Part shown: in pieces, positions 1 through 8,732 of the stretch
Layout of the letters: every line of letters begins with the position of its first letter
Numbering within the stretch: the stretch's first letter is position 1
Source of the DNA: an uncultured Clostridia bacterium
GTDB taxonomy: Bacteria > Bacillota > Clostridia > Christensenellales > UBA1242
DNA length: 34,299 nucleotides
NCBI GenBank assembly: GCA_944377435.1
Contig: CALWEY010000078.1
Location: 1-34,299, forward strand
Direction of reading: 5' to 3'
The notes under the pieces: model-generated
Seen by the model: the letters and a program-made list of their open reading frames with translations, nothing else
Told to the model about the DNA's origin: nothing
The model's database searches: none
Program-made: the position numbers and the translations under genes

Positions 1-956
1 ATCACTACAATATGCCACCTTATGCAACAGGTGAAGCAAGACCTTTAAAATCACCAGGCAGAAGGGAAATAGGACATGGCGCACTTGCAGAAAGGGCTCT
101 TGTTCCTGTAATTCCAAGCGAAGATGAATTTCCATATGCAATAAGACTTGTAAGTGAAGTCCTTTCTTCAAATGGATCTTCTTCGATGGCAAGTACTTGT
201 GGCTCAACATTAGCACTTATGGACGCAGGTGTTCCTATTAAATCTCCAGTTGCAGGTATTGCAATGGGACTTATAAAAGACACTCAAAGCAATAAAGTTG
301 CCGTTTTAAGCGATATTCAAGGACTTGAAGACTTTTTAGGTGATATGGACTTTAAAGTTACAGGTACAACAAAAGGTATCACTGCAATTCAAATGGATAT
401 CAAAATTAAAGGTATTGACAAAAAAATATTAACTACTGCATTAGAGCAAGCAAGACAGGGAAGACTTTATATATTAGACAAAATGTTAGCTGTTATTGAT
501 AAACCAAGAGCACAATTATCAAAATATGCACCAAAAATTATAACATTCTCAATCAATCCTGATAAAATTAAAGATGTAATTGGATCTGGTGGTAAAGTAA
601 TAAATAAAATTATTGACGAAACTCATGTTAAAATTGACATTGATGATGATGGACAAGTGTTTATTGCAACTCCTGACAAAGAAATGGCACAAAGAGCAAG
701 GGAAATCATATTAGCCATTGCCGAAGATTTTGAAGTTGGTAAAATTTACTCTGGAAAAGTTGTAAGAATAATGAATTTTGGAGCTTTTGTTGAAGTTGCC
801 CAAGGCAAAGAGGGAATGATTCATATTTCAAAACTTTCTTCAAAGAGAGTGGAAAAAGTTGAAGATGTTGTAAAAGTTGGAGATAATGTTCAAGTTGAAG
901 TTATAAAAATTGACGACAAAGGCAGAGTAGACTTTAAACTTGTTGCAAAAGAATAA
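1..956 (+). CDS. pnp: Polyribonucleotide nucleotidyltransferase (PNPase), C-terminal part; 5' end outside window
   Basis: PNPase is a phosphorolytic 3'-5' exoribonuclease of the RNA degradosome. The reading frame is open from the left edge (codons from base 3 read H-Y-N before the first Met), matching the family motif HHYNxPPYxTGE, so the ATG at 12 is internal and not the start. What remains is the second RNase PH-like domain ([15 protein letters not shown], then the G-S-S-S-M-A-S catalytic-loop region), a KH domain with its GSGG loop, and an S1 domain near the C-terminus with G-A-F-V-E and G-M-I-H-I-S. The C-terminus is complete and ends just after the S1 domain. A strong terminator follows, so this is the last gene of its transcript. 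The neighbouring RNase R gene makes a local RNA-decay pair. Confidence 0.97.
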   Translation, partial: HYNMPPYATGEARPLKSPGRREIGHGALAERALVPVIPSEDEFPYAIRLVSEVLSSNGSSSMASTCGSTLALMDAGVPIKSPVAGIAMGLIKDTQSNKVAVLSDIQGLEDFLGDMDFKVTGTTKGITAIQMDIKIKGIDKKILTTALEQARQGRLYILDKMLAVIDKPRAQLSKYAPKIITFSINPDKIKDVIGSGGKVINKIIDETHVKIDIDDDGQVFIATPDKEMAQRAREIILAIAEDFEVGKIYSGKVVRIMNFGAFVEVAQGKEGMIHISKLSSKRVEKVEDVVKVGDNVQVEVIKIDDKGRVDFKLVAKE

Positions 957-977
957 AATTAATCATATAAATTTAAT

Positions 978-1007
978 AAAAAGGAACAATTATTGTTCCT
1001 TTTTTTA
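978..1007 (+). terminator. Rho-independent terminator after pnp
   Basis: A perfect stem AAAAAGGAACAA / TTGTTCCTTTTT with a 3-4 nt loop is followed by a T-run, about 20 bp after the pnp stop. The A-run on the left arm could let it act in both directions, but no minus-strand gene ends here. Confidence 0.92.
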
Positions 1008-1036
1008 ATTATATTTAACTGCGTGAAAATTTAGTA

Positions 1037-1065
1037 TTGCAAGTATACAATTTATATGTTAAACT
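1037..1065 (+). promoter_or_regulatory. Sigma-A type promoter of rnr
   Basis: TTGCAA (1037-1042), a 17-bp spacer and TAAACT (1060-1065) lie 24 bp upstream of the rnr start, between the pnp terminator and the rnr Shine-Dalgarno (AAAGGGG). The -10 matches the consensus only in part. Confidence 0.55.
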
Positions 1066-1088
1066 GAACTTGTAATAAAGGGGAACAT

Positions 1089-3224
1089 ATGCAATTAAAA
1101 GATAAAATTTTTGATATTATGGTGGAAGAAAATTTATTTGGCAAAAATTATATAGCCGCCATAAACAAAGTTTCAAAATTATTAAATAAAAATTCTAAAG
1201 CAATTATGTTAGAATTTCAAAATTTAAGAGCCGAAGGTTCTATAAAATTTAGCAATAAAAAATTTGTAAACAACAGACCATTGTATAAAGGTGTATATCA
1301 TTCATCAAGTTTAAATTTAGGATATGTTGAAGTTGATGGGTTTGATAAAAAGTTTGTAGTTGAAAACTGCAATCGTGCTTTAAACGGCGATGTTGTTGAA
1401 GTTTGTATAAACGATAATGAGCAATTAACAAGAGCAACTGTATTAAAGGTTCTTGAAAAAAATAAACAAAATATAGTTGGAAGAGTAATAAAAATGCAAA
1501 GTGGCATTGTTGCGTTTATTCCAGACAAAAAACAATACGGAGAAATTATTGCACTTTTGCAAGATGAAATTTCAAAGAGTGCAATTGACCATAAATGTAT
1601 TATAAACATTTCAAACTCTAGTGATAATGTAATATCTGTAGGTAAGATTGAAAAGATTTTAGGTTTAGCAGGTGATCCTATTACAGAGAATATTGCTATT
1701 GCGTATAAATACGGATTTGAAAAAGAATTTCCACAAAAAGTAATGAATGAAGTTAAATACATACCAACTACTGTAAGTAAAGAAGATTGTATAGGTAGAT
1801 TAGATTTAAGAAACAAAAATTTCATTACAATTGACCCTTCAACTTGTAAGGACATGGACGATGCAGTTTATATAGAAAAAACTGCCAACGGATACAAAAT
1901 ATATATTGCAATCGCTGATGTTGCTCACTATGTAAAATTAAATAGCGAAATAGATAAAGAAGCGTTTAAAAGGGGAACAAGTGATTATTTAGGAGACGGA
2001 GTTTATCCAATGCTCCCAGAAGAATTATCAAATGGCATTTGTTCACTTAATGAAAAGGTGGATAGATTAGTTAGAGCAACCATTGTTGATATAGACAAAA
2101 ATGGGAAAATTTTAAATTATAAATTAGCGCCAGCAGTAATAAATTCAAAGCATAAATTAAGTTATGATATAGCCGATGATATTCATTTTAATAGAAATGG
2201 TGCTGATAAAAAATATTTCGATATAAAAAATCAAATTGATATGATGTTTAAAGCATCTGACATTTTGGTAAATGTTAGAAAAAATAGAGGGGCTTTATTT
2301 ATAGAAAGTGAAGAACCAACTTTTAAACTTGACGATACAAAAACGCAAGTTTTAGATATCACAGATCATCACAGCGAATTAGAATCTACAAAAATTATAG
2401 AATCTTTTATGATATTAAACAATGAAGTTGTGGGGAAATTTTTCATAGATAACAATGTTTTTACAATGTTTAGAGTGCATGAAAAACCATTGCCTTCTCA
2501 AATTGATGAAATAAATGATGTTTTATCTTATTTTAACATGGAACATATTGAAGCAAATTCAATAAGTTATCAAAATTTGGCAGAAAAGATAAAAGGTAAC
2601 AAATTTGAAGATTATTTAACTGTAAGAATTTTAAGGTCAATGCAAAAAGCTGTATATAGTCCACAAATAATTGGGCATTTTGGTTTAGCATCAAAAAGTT
2701 ATTTACATTTTACTTCTCCAATTAGAAGATATGCTGACCTTATTGTTCATAGAATTTTAAACTCATATGAAACCGATAAAAAATATTTGCCAACGCTTGA
2801 AACTTTAGAGTTCATGGGGCAACACATAAGCGAAAGAGAGAAAAATGCAAATGATTCAGAAAACGAAAGCAATAAACTTATGTATACAATGTGGGCAGAA
2901 AAACATATAAATGAAGTTTTAGATGGTGAAATATTTGATTTTAATGAAAAGGGTGTTGTTGTTAAATATAAACTTATTGAAGTATATATTCCATATGGAA
3001 ATTTTGAAAAAATAACTTCTTGTGGATATAAATTAAACAAAACACATACTTGTATATTAAATAAGGAAACAGGGAAAAAATATACAGTTGGTGACAAAAT
3101 AAAATTTAAAATTTTATCTGCAAACCGAATTGATAGAACAATAAACGCAACCACCGATTTAACATACGAAAAAAATAAAAACAGCGAAAGTATTAAAAAT
3201 AAACAAGATGATTTAATTATGTAG
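1089..3224 (+). CDS. rnr: Ribonuclease R (3'-5' hydrolytic exoribonuclease, RNB family)
   Basis: RNase R degrades structured RNA processively from the 3' end and helps in mRNA, rRNA and tmRNA-linked decay. The 711-residue protein has the usual order. An N-terminal winged-helix region (about 1-65) is followed by cold-shock/OB domains (about 70-235). The RNB catalytic domain opens with D249-P-S-T-C-K-D-M-D-D, whose Asp residues bind metal, and contains the FTSPIRRYADLIVHR motif. A C-terminal S1 domain sits at about 625-700. Length is typical for the family. The ATG has a strong Shine-Dalgarno (AAAGGGGAACAT) and its own promoter, and the gene ends in a terminator, so it looks monocistronic. Adjacency to pnp puts two 3'-5' exonucleases side by side, unlike Bacillus, where rnr is with secG and smpB. 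Confidence 0.96.
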   Translation: MQLKDKIFDIMVEENLFGKNYIAAINKVSKLLNKNSKAIMLEFQNLRAEGSIKFSNKKFVNNRPLYKGVYHSSSLNLGYVEVDGFDKKFVVENCNRALNGDVVEVCINDNEQLTRATVLKVLEKNKQNIVGRVIKMQSGIVAFIPDKKQYGEIIALLQDEISKSAIDHKCIINISNSSDNVISVGKIEKILGLAGDPITENIAIAYKYGFEKEFPQKVMNEVKYIPTTVSKEDCIGRLDLRNKNFITIDPSTCKDMDDAVYIEKTANGYKIYIAIADVAHYVKLNSEIDKEAFKRGTSDYLGDGVYPMLPEELSNGICSLNEKVDRLVRATIVDIDKNGKILNYKLAPAVINSKHKLSYDIADDIHFNRNGADKKYFDIKNQIDMMFKASDILVNVRKNRGALFIESEEPTFKLDDTKTQVLDITDHHSELESTKIIESFMILNNEVVGKFFIDNNVFTMFRVHEKPLPSQIDEINDVLSYFNMEHIEANSISYQNLAEKIKGNKFEDYLTVRILRSMQKAVYSPQIIGHFGLASKSYLHFTSPIRRYADLIVHRILNSYETDKKYLPTLETLEFMGQHISEREKNANDSENESNKLMYTMWAEKHINEVLDGEIFDFNEKGVVVKYKLIEVYIPYGNFEKITSCGYKLNKTHTCILNKETGKKYTVGDKIKFKILSANRIDRTINATTDLTYEKNKNSESIKNKQDDLIM

Positions 3225-3240
3225 TTTAATTAAATTGTTA

Positions 3241-3271
3241 AAAAAAAGGACAATTTTAATGTCCTTTTTTT
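3241..3271 (+). terminator. Rho-independent terminator after rnr
   Basis: The stem AAAAAAAGGAC / GTCCTTTTTTT has a loop of about 9 nt and lies 17 bp after the rnr stop. Complementary A- and T-tracts extend the stem. Confidence 0.88.
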
Positions 3272-3315
3272 GTTTTATGTAATTTTTTTGAATTGTTTAA
3301 TTTGAAAATAATATA

Positions 3316-3344
3316 TTGACAATTTAAAGCATATCATGTTATAT
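3316..3344 (+). promoter_or_regulatory. Promoter-like sequence overlapping the start of the deacetylase gene
   Basis: TTGACA (3316-3321), a 17-bp spacer and TTATAT (3339-3344) form a very good sigma-A match. The -10 overlaps the ATG at 3343-3345, so a transcript from here would begin after that ATG, at about 3351. Either translation starts further in, or this promoter is not the one used. Confidence 0.5.
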
Positions 3345-4056
3345 GAAAAAAATATCAGAAAAATTTTTTAGAAATTATGTTGTTAACGGTTTTATATTTA
3401 TAATGTTTGTGTGTTTGTTTTCACTGTCTTTTTTTGGTCAAACATCAAGTGTTTTTAGTTCAAATACATATTCACCATATTACAAAGGTAATACAAACTC
3501 AAATTATGTTTCTTTAATGTTTAATGTATATATGAGAACAGAGTATATTGATGGTATTTTAGAAATACTTGAAAAAACCAACTCAAAAGCTACATTCTTT
3601 GTAGGTGGAAGTTGGGCTATTAAAAATAGTGAAATGCTTCAAAAAATTTATGATCAGGGTCATGAAATAGGAAATCACGGCTATTGGCACAAAGACCATA
3701 AACAATTAAGCATTGAGAAAAATATGAGTGAAATGACTTTAACTCATAAGGTTGTAAAAGAACTAATAAACTATGATATGACTCTTTTTGCTCCTCCAAG
3801 TGGTTCTTTTGGCAACAACACATTAAAAGTAGCACAAGAATTAGGCTATAAAACAATTATGTGGACAAAAGATACAATAGATTGGCGAGATAAAGATGAA
3901 AATTTGATTTATAATCGAGCAATAAAAAATCCATGTGGGGGAGATTTAATACTTATGCATCCAACGCAGTGTACATTAAATGCACTTGAAAGTATTATTG
4001 CATTTTATACGCAAAGCGGATATAAATTGACAACAGTTTCCGAAAATATTGCATAA
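3343..4056 (+). CDS. YlxY/PdaB-like polysaccharide deacetylase homologue, membrane-anchored, metal-site aspartates replaced
   Basis: This is a 237-residue NodB-fold protein with an N-terminal hydrophobic segment (about 14-32, signal anchor) and an extracytoplasmic domain. Family landmarks are visible: K-A-T-F-F-V-G-G-S-W (about 82-91), G-H-E-I-G-N-H-G-Y-W-H (H112 and H116 as metal ligands), F-A-P-P-S-G-S-F, D-T-I-D-W-R and L-M-H-P-T. The first NodB motif, normally TFDD, reads M-F-N-V (59-62), so the catalytic-base Asp and the metal Asp are both absent. In Bacillus subtilis ylxY follows pnpA, the same synteny as here apart from the inserted rnr, which supports a YlxY-type identity. Activity is doubtful and a binding role is possible. 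The start is uncertain: no Shine-Dalgarno precedes 3343, and an in-frame ATG at 3403 is an alternative. Confidence 0.82.
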   Translation: MKKISEKFFRNYVVNGFIFIMFVCLFSLSFFGQTSSVFSSNTYSPYYKGNTNSNYVSLMFNVYMRTEYIDGILEILEKTNSKATFFVGGSWAIKNSEMLQKIYDQGHEIGNHGYWHKDHKQLSIEKNMSEMTLTHKVVKELINYDMTLFAPPSGSFGNNTLKVAQELGYKTIMWTKDTIDWRDKDENLIYNRAIKNPCGGDLILMHPTQCTLNALESIIAFYTQSGYKLTTVSENIA

Positions 4057-4062
4057 TAGGAC

Positions 4063-4091
4063 TTGGAAAAAATCTTTTATAGTGGTATACT
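4063..4091 (+). promoter_or_regulatory. Sigma-A promoter of the ftsK operon
   Basis: TTGGAA (4063-4068), exactly 17 bp, then TATACT (4086-4091). It sits 50 bp upstream of the GTG at 4141 and inside what would be the N-terminus if the TTG at 4063 were used, which argues for the later start. Confidence 0.7.
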
Positions 4092-4140
4092 TTATTTGCA
4101 TTATTTAGTATGCAAAACTATTATTAAAGAGGAAATTATT

Positions 4141-6837
4141 GTGGCAATATATAATTTGTCAAACGAGCCTAAAAAACAAGAAAAATCGCAAAAAGATAAA
4201 AACAAAACAATAGGAATAATTCTTATTGCTGTTTCTTCTTTTGCTTTTTTAGTGTTACTTACAAGTTTTATACAATTTTTAAAATCATTTTTACTTGGAG
4301 TTTTTGGTTTGTTTTCTTATCCACTTTTTATAACAACTTTTGTTATAGGAATGGCACTTATAAACAACAAAAAATATGTTATGACAACTAAGTACATTGT
4401 ATATTTACTTTGTGCAATTTTTTCGTTACTTTGTATTTTGCATATGCTGTTTATTGATTCAAGTGGAACTTTTTTTGAATATCTAGGAAGATGTTACACA
4501 CAAAAGATGACTGTTGGCGGAATTATTTGTGGAATACTTACAGCTCCTTTTATATTCATTTTAAATAAAGCTGGTGCTTATATTGTTTTTAGCATACTTT
4601 TAATTGTTTTTGGTGCACTGCTTGCAGACTATATTTACTATTTAAATAAATCAGAAAAAATAAAGAAACCAGTAAGTGTAATAAATCAATTACCAAAAAT
4701 TGAACAACCTAAAACAATTTTAAATACTGAGAAAAAACCTCACGAGCAAGTTAATGTTGTGCTTGATGCTAAACTGCAAAGTGAACCTGTTGATGACTCT
4801 GCAAAAAGAAAACTAGGCTTAATTAAAACAAATAGAGAAGACACTTTAAATGTTGAAAAAGAACAAAAACAAAAGGACATTCCATCTTTTGATGATAAAA
4901 AATCACTTAAAGAATTTTTGCTTACTCCTGATACAAAAGTTGATTTAAGTAAATATAACGCTAGGTCAATTCCAAAATTTACTGCATCTATGCAAAGTAA
5001 CATAGAAGCGGTTAAAAACTCTGGAATAAATAGTGATGAAAATAGCATGCCAAATAAAATTGTTCATGATTATTCAACATCATTTAATAACTTTAATACT
5101 ATAAACGATGAGCAAGAGAAGAAAACATTTTTTGCTCCTGCAGTTGATGAAAAACCAAAAGAAAGTGAAAAATCTAAGGAAACAGATTTTGCAGAAGATG
5201 TTTTAGCTTCGCTAATTAGTGATGCTAAAATAAATGCTAATGCTGAACCAATAAAACCCGAAAATAACAGAAGAGGTTTTAGAAATTTAAACTTAGATGA
5301 AAATTTTGTCAAACCAAAAGTTGAACAGCAAAAAATAGAAACTAGTTCACTTAAGCCTAAAAAACAAATAAGATACTGTTTGCCTCCACTAGATTTGCTA
5401 ACTACAAAATCAATGGATCTAAGCGAACTAAATGAAGATGTAATGTTAAAAAGACAACAACTTGAAAATGCGCTTGACACATTTGGAATTCCTGCAAAAG
5501 TAATTGAAGTTGTTGTGGGTCCCGCTGTTACAAGATATGAACTTGAAATGCCAGCAGGGATTTCTGTTAAAAAACTTTTAGCACATGCCGATGATATAGC
5601 ATTAAACTTGGCGGCAAATGGAGATATAAGAATAGAGGCTCCAATTCCTGGTAAAAGTGCAGTTGGTATAGAAGTTCCAAATGAAAAAATTGCAACCGTT
5701 GGACTAAGGGATATGATTGCATCTACTGAATTCCAAAATGCAAAAGCACCACTAACTTTTGTTTTAGGAAAAGATATAGCTGGAACTGTAAGATTATGTA
5801 ATTTAGCAAAGATGCCACATTTACTTGTTGCCGGTTCAACCGGAAGTGGTAAATCTGTATGTTTGAATGCTGTTATTTTAAGTTTAATTTATAAAACATC
5901 ACCTGATGATGTTAGACTTATTTTAATTGATCCAAAACAAGTAGAATTTTCAATATACAACGGTCTTCCACATTTATTGTTGCCAAATGTAATAACAGAC
6001 AGTGACAAAGCATTAAATGCTCTTTCTTGGGCAGTTAATGAAATGGAAAGAAGATACACATTGTTTAAAAATACAAGAACAAAAGATATTGTTGAATATG
6101 TAAACAGTGCTGATGTATTAGAAGGCAGAAGTGAAAAAATACCATATATTGTAATAATTATTGATGAAGTTGCAGACCTTCTCATGACAGCAAAAAAAGA
6201 TGTAGAAGAAAAAATTGCAAGACTTGCACAAAAGGCAAGAGCAGCAGGTATACACCTTATTTTAGCAACACAAAGACCTTCTGTTGATGTTATTACTGGA
6301 ACAATGAAAAATAACTTTACATCAAGAATAACATTTAAACTAATGAGTTTTGCCGATAGTAAAACTATTCTTGATCAAGGTGGGGCAGAAAAATTATTAG
6401 GTAAAGGTGACATGCTTTATAAACCTAGTGATGCTAGCGAACCACGAAGAATACAGGGTTGTTTTGTTACTTCAACAGAAGTTAATAATATAGTCGAGTA
6501 TGTAAAAGAGAAAAACAGCGATTATGACTACGACGATAAAATAGAAAATCAGATATTAAATCCTCCAAAACAAGACACAATGAGTGCTTTAAATGGAGAG
6601 GGTGGAAATGAAACAGGATATGATCCACTCATGCCACAAGCACTTAAATGTGTTATAGAAAATGGACAAGCTTCAATAAGTATGCTTCAAAGGAGATTGG
6701 TTATTGGCTATCCAAGGGCGGCAAGAATAATTGATCAAATGCAAGAAAGTAACTTTATATCAGCCCAAGATGGAAGTAAACCAAGAACTGTTTTAATAAC
6801 TATGGAACAATATGAAGAAATGTTTGGTGAAGAATAA
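4141..6837 (+). CDS. ftsK: DNA translocase FtsK/SpoIIIE
   Basis: A septum-located, ATP-driven double-stranded DNA pump that clears chromosome DNA from the closing septum. In a spore former it may also fill the forespore (SpoIIIE role). The order is four hydrophobic segments in the first ~190 residues, then a long charged, low-complexity linker, then the alpha/beta motor domain. The motor carries Walker A GSTGSGKS (about 565-572 from the GTG) and a Walker B region ending V-I-I-I-D-E-V-A-D-L. A C-terminal winged-helix gamma domain follows (about the last 65 residues, with A-S-I-S-M-L-Q-R-R-L), which reads KOPS/SRS-type DNA sites. The frame is open back to a TTG at 4063, but a promoter lies there. 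GTG 4141, preceded by AAAGAGGAAA, is the better start (898 residues). The stop overlaps the rimO ATG (TAATG). Confidence 0.94.
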   Translation: MAIYNLSNEPKKQEKSQKDKNKTIGIILIAVSSFAFLVLLTSFIQFLKSFLLGVFGLFSYPLFITTFVIGMALINNKKYVMTTKYIVYLLCAIFSLLCILHMLFIDSSGTFFEYLGRCYTQKMTVGGIICGILTAPFIFILNKAGAYIVFSILLIVFGALLADYIYYLNKSEKIKKPVSVINQLPKIEQPKTILNTEKKPHEQVNVVLDAKLQSEPVDDSAKRKLGLIKTNREDTLNVEKEQKQKDIPSFDDKKSLKEFLLTPDTKVDLSKYNARSIPKFTASMQSNIEAVKNSGINSDENSMPNKIVHDYSTSFNNFNTINDEQEKKTFFAPAVDEKPKESEKSKETDFAEDVLASLISDAKINANAEPIKPENNRRGFRNLNLDENFVKPKVEQQKIETSSLKPKKQIRYCLPPLDLLTTKSMDLSELNEDVMLKRQQLENALDTFGIPAKVIEVVVGPAVTRYELEMPAGISVKKLLAHADDIALNLAANGDIRIEAPIPGKSAVGIEVPNEKIATVGLRDMIASTEFQNAKAPLTFVLGKDIAGTVRLCNLAKMPHLLVAGSTGSGKSVCLNAVILSLIYKTSPDDVRLILIDPKQVEFSIYNGLPHLLLPNVITDSDKALNALSWAVNEMERRYTLFKNTRTKDIVEYVNSADVLEGRSEKIPYIVIIIDEVADLLMTAKKDVEEKIARLAQKARAAGIHLILATQRPSVDVITGTMKNNFTSRITFKLMSFADSKTILDQGGAEKLLGKGDMLYKPSDASEPRRIQGCFVTSTEVNNIVEYVKEKNSDYDYDDKIENQILNPPKQDTMSALNGEGGNETGYDPLMPQALKCVIENGQASISMLQRRLVIGYPRAARIIDQMQESNFISAQDGSKPRTVLITMEQYEEMFGEE

Positions 6838-8156
6838 TGACACAAAAAGAACTATTAGATAAAAGCATAAGTGCAATAAGTCTAGGTTGTGATAAAAACA
6901 GAGTAGACCTTGAACATATGCTTGGAAAACTTAAAGATTATGGATTTAAAATAATTAGTGACATAAATGACGCACAAATTATTATTGTAAACACATGTGC
7001 GTTTATTTTGCCTGCCGTAAAAGAAGCGATAGACAACATTTTACTTGCATTAAAACAAAAACAACAAAAATGCGAAAAAGTTATTGTAAGTGGTTGTTTA
7101 AATGAAAGATATTTAGATGAAATCAAAAAAGAATTTCCAGAAGTTGATTGTTTTTTAAGATTAAAAGATAATGATGATATTGTAAAAATTATACAAAATT
7201 TATACAATGTTGAATGTGATGAAAAATTTAGAAGTGACGAAAGGTTGCTGACAACACATAGTCATTATGCGTATTTAAAAATTGCTGATGGTTGTAATAA
7301 TGGTTGCGCTTATTGTACTATTCCACGAATAAGGGGAAGGTATAGATCTGTTGAAATTGATGATCTTTATAAAGAAGCAAAACAACTTGCAAAGCAAGGC
7401 GTAAAAGAACTTATTGTTGTTGCACAAGATATAACAAGATATGGCGAAGATTTATATAATAAAAATTGTTTAATTGATCTTCTTGAAAAACTTTCGAAAA
7501 TTAAAGAAATAGAATGGATAAGACTTCATTATTTATATCCAGAAAAAATTACAGATGAACTTCTTAAATACATAAATGAAAATGAAAAGATTTGTAAATA
7601 TTTAGATATTCCACTTCAACATATAGACAATGAAATATTATATGAAATGAATAGAAAGTGTGACGAGAAAACAACAAGAGAACTCATTGAAAAAATAAGA
7701 AAAGATTATCCAAATTTCACAATTAGGTCAACATTTATTATAGGTTTTCCGGGTGAGACTAAAAAACAGTTTAATAAACTTTTAGATTTTATAAAAACAG
7801 CTAAACTACAAAATGTAGGATTTTTCCCGTTTTGTAGAGAAGAAAAAACGAAAGCATTTTATATGAAAAAACAAATTCCAAACTTCATAAAGAAAAAACG
7901 CCTTAAGATAATTGAAAAAGCACAACAGGAAATTGCTGACAATTTAAACAATGATAAAATCAATCAAGTTGTTAAAGTTTTAATTGATGAATTTGATGAA
8001 CAAACAGGGTACTTTATTGGAAGAGATGAATATAACTCTCCAAATGTTGACTTTTTTATTGAAATAAACGATAATAACAATGTTGAGTGTGGTAAATTTT
8101 ACAATGTAAAAATTACCGACTATAAAGATAGAATTTTTAAAGGAGAAATTGTATGA
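6837..8156 (+). CDS. rimO: Ribosomal protein S12 methylthiotransferase RimO
   Basis: A radical-SAM enzyme that methylthiolates an aspartate of ribosomal protein S12. It has 439 residues. The N-terminal UPF0004 domain begins S-L-G-C-D-K-N-R-V-D, close to the RimO signature SLGCxKNxVD, with further cluster-binding Cys near residues 55 and 85. The radical-SAM motif C153-x3-C157-x2-C160 lies in D-G-C-N-N-G-C-A-Y-C. The I-P-R-I-R-G-R-Y-R-S segment is typical of RimO rather than MiaB. A TRAM domain occupies about 375-439. The gene begins on the last base of the ftsK stop and overlaps pgsA by ATGA, so it is part of a coupled operon. The ftsK-rimO-pgsA order is usual in Clostridia. Confidence 0.95.
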   Translation: MTQKELLDKSISAISLGCDKNRVDLEHMLGKLKDYGFKIISDINDAQIIIVNTCAFILPAVKEAIDNILLALKQKQQKCEKVIVSGCLNERYLDEIKKEFPEVDCFLRLKDNDDIVKIIQNLYNVECDEKFRSDERLLTTHSHYAYLKIADGCNNGCAYCTIPRIRGRYRSVEIDDLYKEAKQLAKQGVKELIVVAQDITRYGEDLYNKNCLIDLLEKLSKIKEIEWIRLHYLYPEKITDELLKYINENEKICKYLDIPLQHIDNEILYEMNRKCDEKTTRELIEKIRKDYPNFTIRSTFIIGFPGETKKQFNKLLDFIKTAKLQNVGFFPFCREEKTKAFYMKKQIPNFIKKKRLKIIEKAQQEIADNLNNDKINQVVKVLIDEFDEQTGYFIGRDEYNSPNVDFFIEINDNNNVECGKFYNVKITDYKDRIFKGEIV

Positions 8157-8731
8157 ATTTACCAAATAAATTGAGCATTTTAAGAATATGTTTTATTCCG
8201 TTCGTCATGTTTTTTTATATGCAAAACTTTTGGCAATGGGGAAAAATTGTAGCAGTTGTTTTATTTGTACTTGCTGTTTTAACCGATACTTTAGATGGTT
8301 ACATTGCTCGTAAATATAATATGGTTACTGACCTTGGTAAACTGCTTGACACAAATGCCGATAAAATTCTTGTATTGTCCGCATTACTTTTGATTATATG
8401 TGACAATACTTTGCCAGCACCATATGGTGTAATTGTTGCAACAATAATAATTGGCAGAGATATGGTTATAAGTGCCTTTAGACAAATTGCTGCTACAAAA
8501 AATTTTGTTATGGCAGCTGATAAGCTTGGGAAAATAAAAGCTATATTTACAGATATTTCAATGATAATGTTCATGTTATTAGCATATTTTTACCAAATTG
8601 AATTAAGTGCAACATTTACAAACATTTTTGCTATATGCTGTTATGTAATGATTGGTATAAGTGTGGTTTTAACAATTTGGTCTATGCTTAACTATATGAT
8701 AAAAAATAGAAGGGTATTAAAACAAGACTAA
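8153..8731 (+). CDS. pgsA: CDP-diacylglycerol--glycerol-3-phosphate 3-phosphatidyltransferase
   Basis: An integral membrane enzyme that makes phosphatidylglycerol-phosphate, the first committed step to phosphatidylglycerol. The CDP-alcohol phosphotransferase signature D-x2-D-G-x2-A-R-x8-G-x3-D-x3-D is complete (within D-T-L-D-G-Y-I-A-R and G-K-L-L-D-T-N-A-D-K). The 192-residue protein has several hydrophobic helices, as expected. The start follows AAAGGAGAAATTGT and overlaps the rimO stop (ATGA). It lies between rimO and the cinA-like gene, as in many Clostridia. Confidence 0.95.
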   Translation: MNLPNKLSILRICFIPFVMFFYMQNFWQWGKIVAVVLFVLAVLTDTLDGYIARKYNMVTDLGKLLDTNADKILVLSALLLIICDNTLPAPYGVIVATIIIGRDMVISAFRQIAATKNFVMAADKLGKIKAIFTDISMIMFMLLAYFYQIELSATFTNIFAICCYVMIGISVVLTIWSMLNYMIKNRRVLKQD

Positions 8732-8732
8732 A

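Noticed and set aside
4063..4140. TTG at 4063 as ftsK start giving 26 extra residues
   Set aside because: The TTG is the -35 hexamer of a consensus promoter, and GTG 4141 has a proper Shine-Dalgarno.
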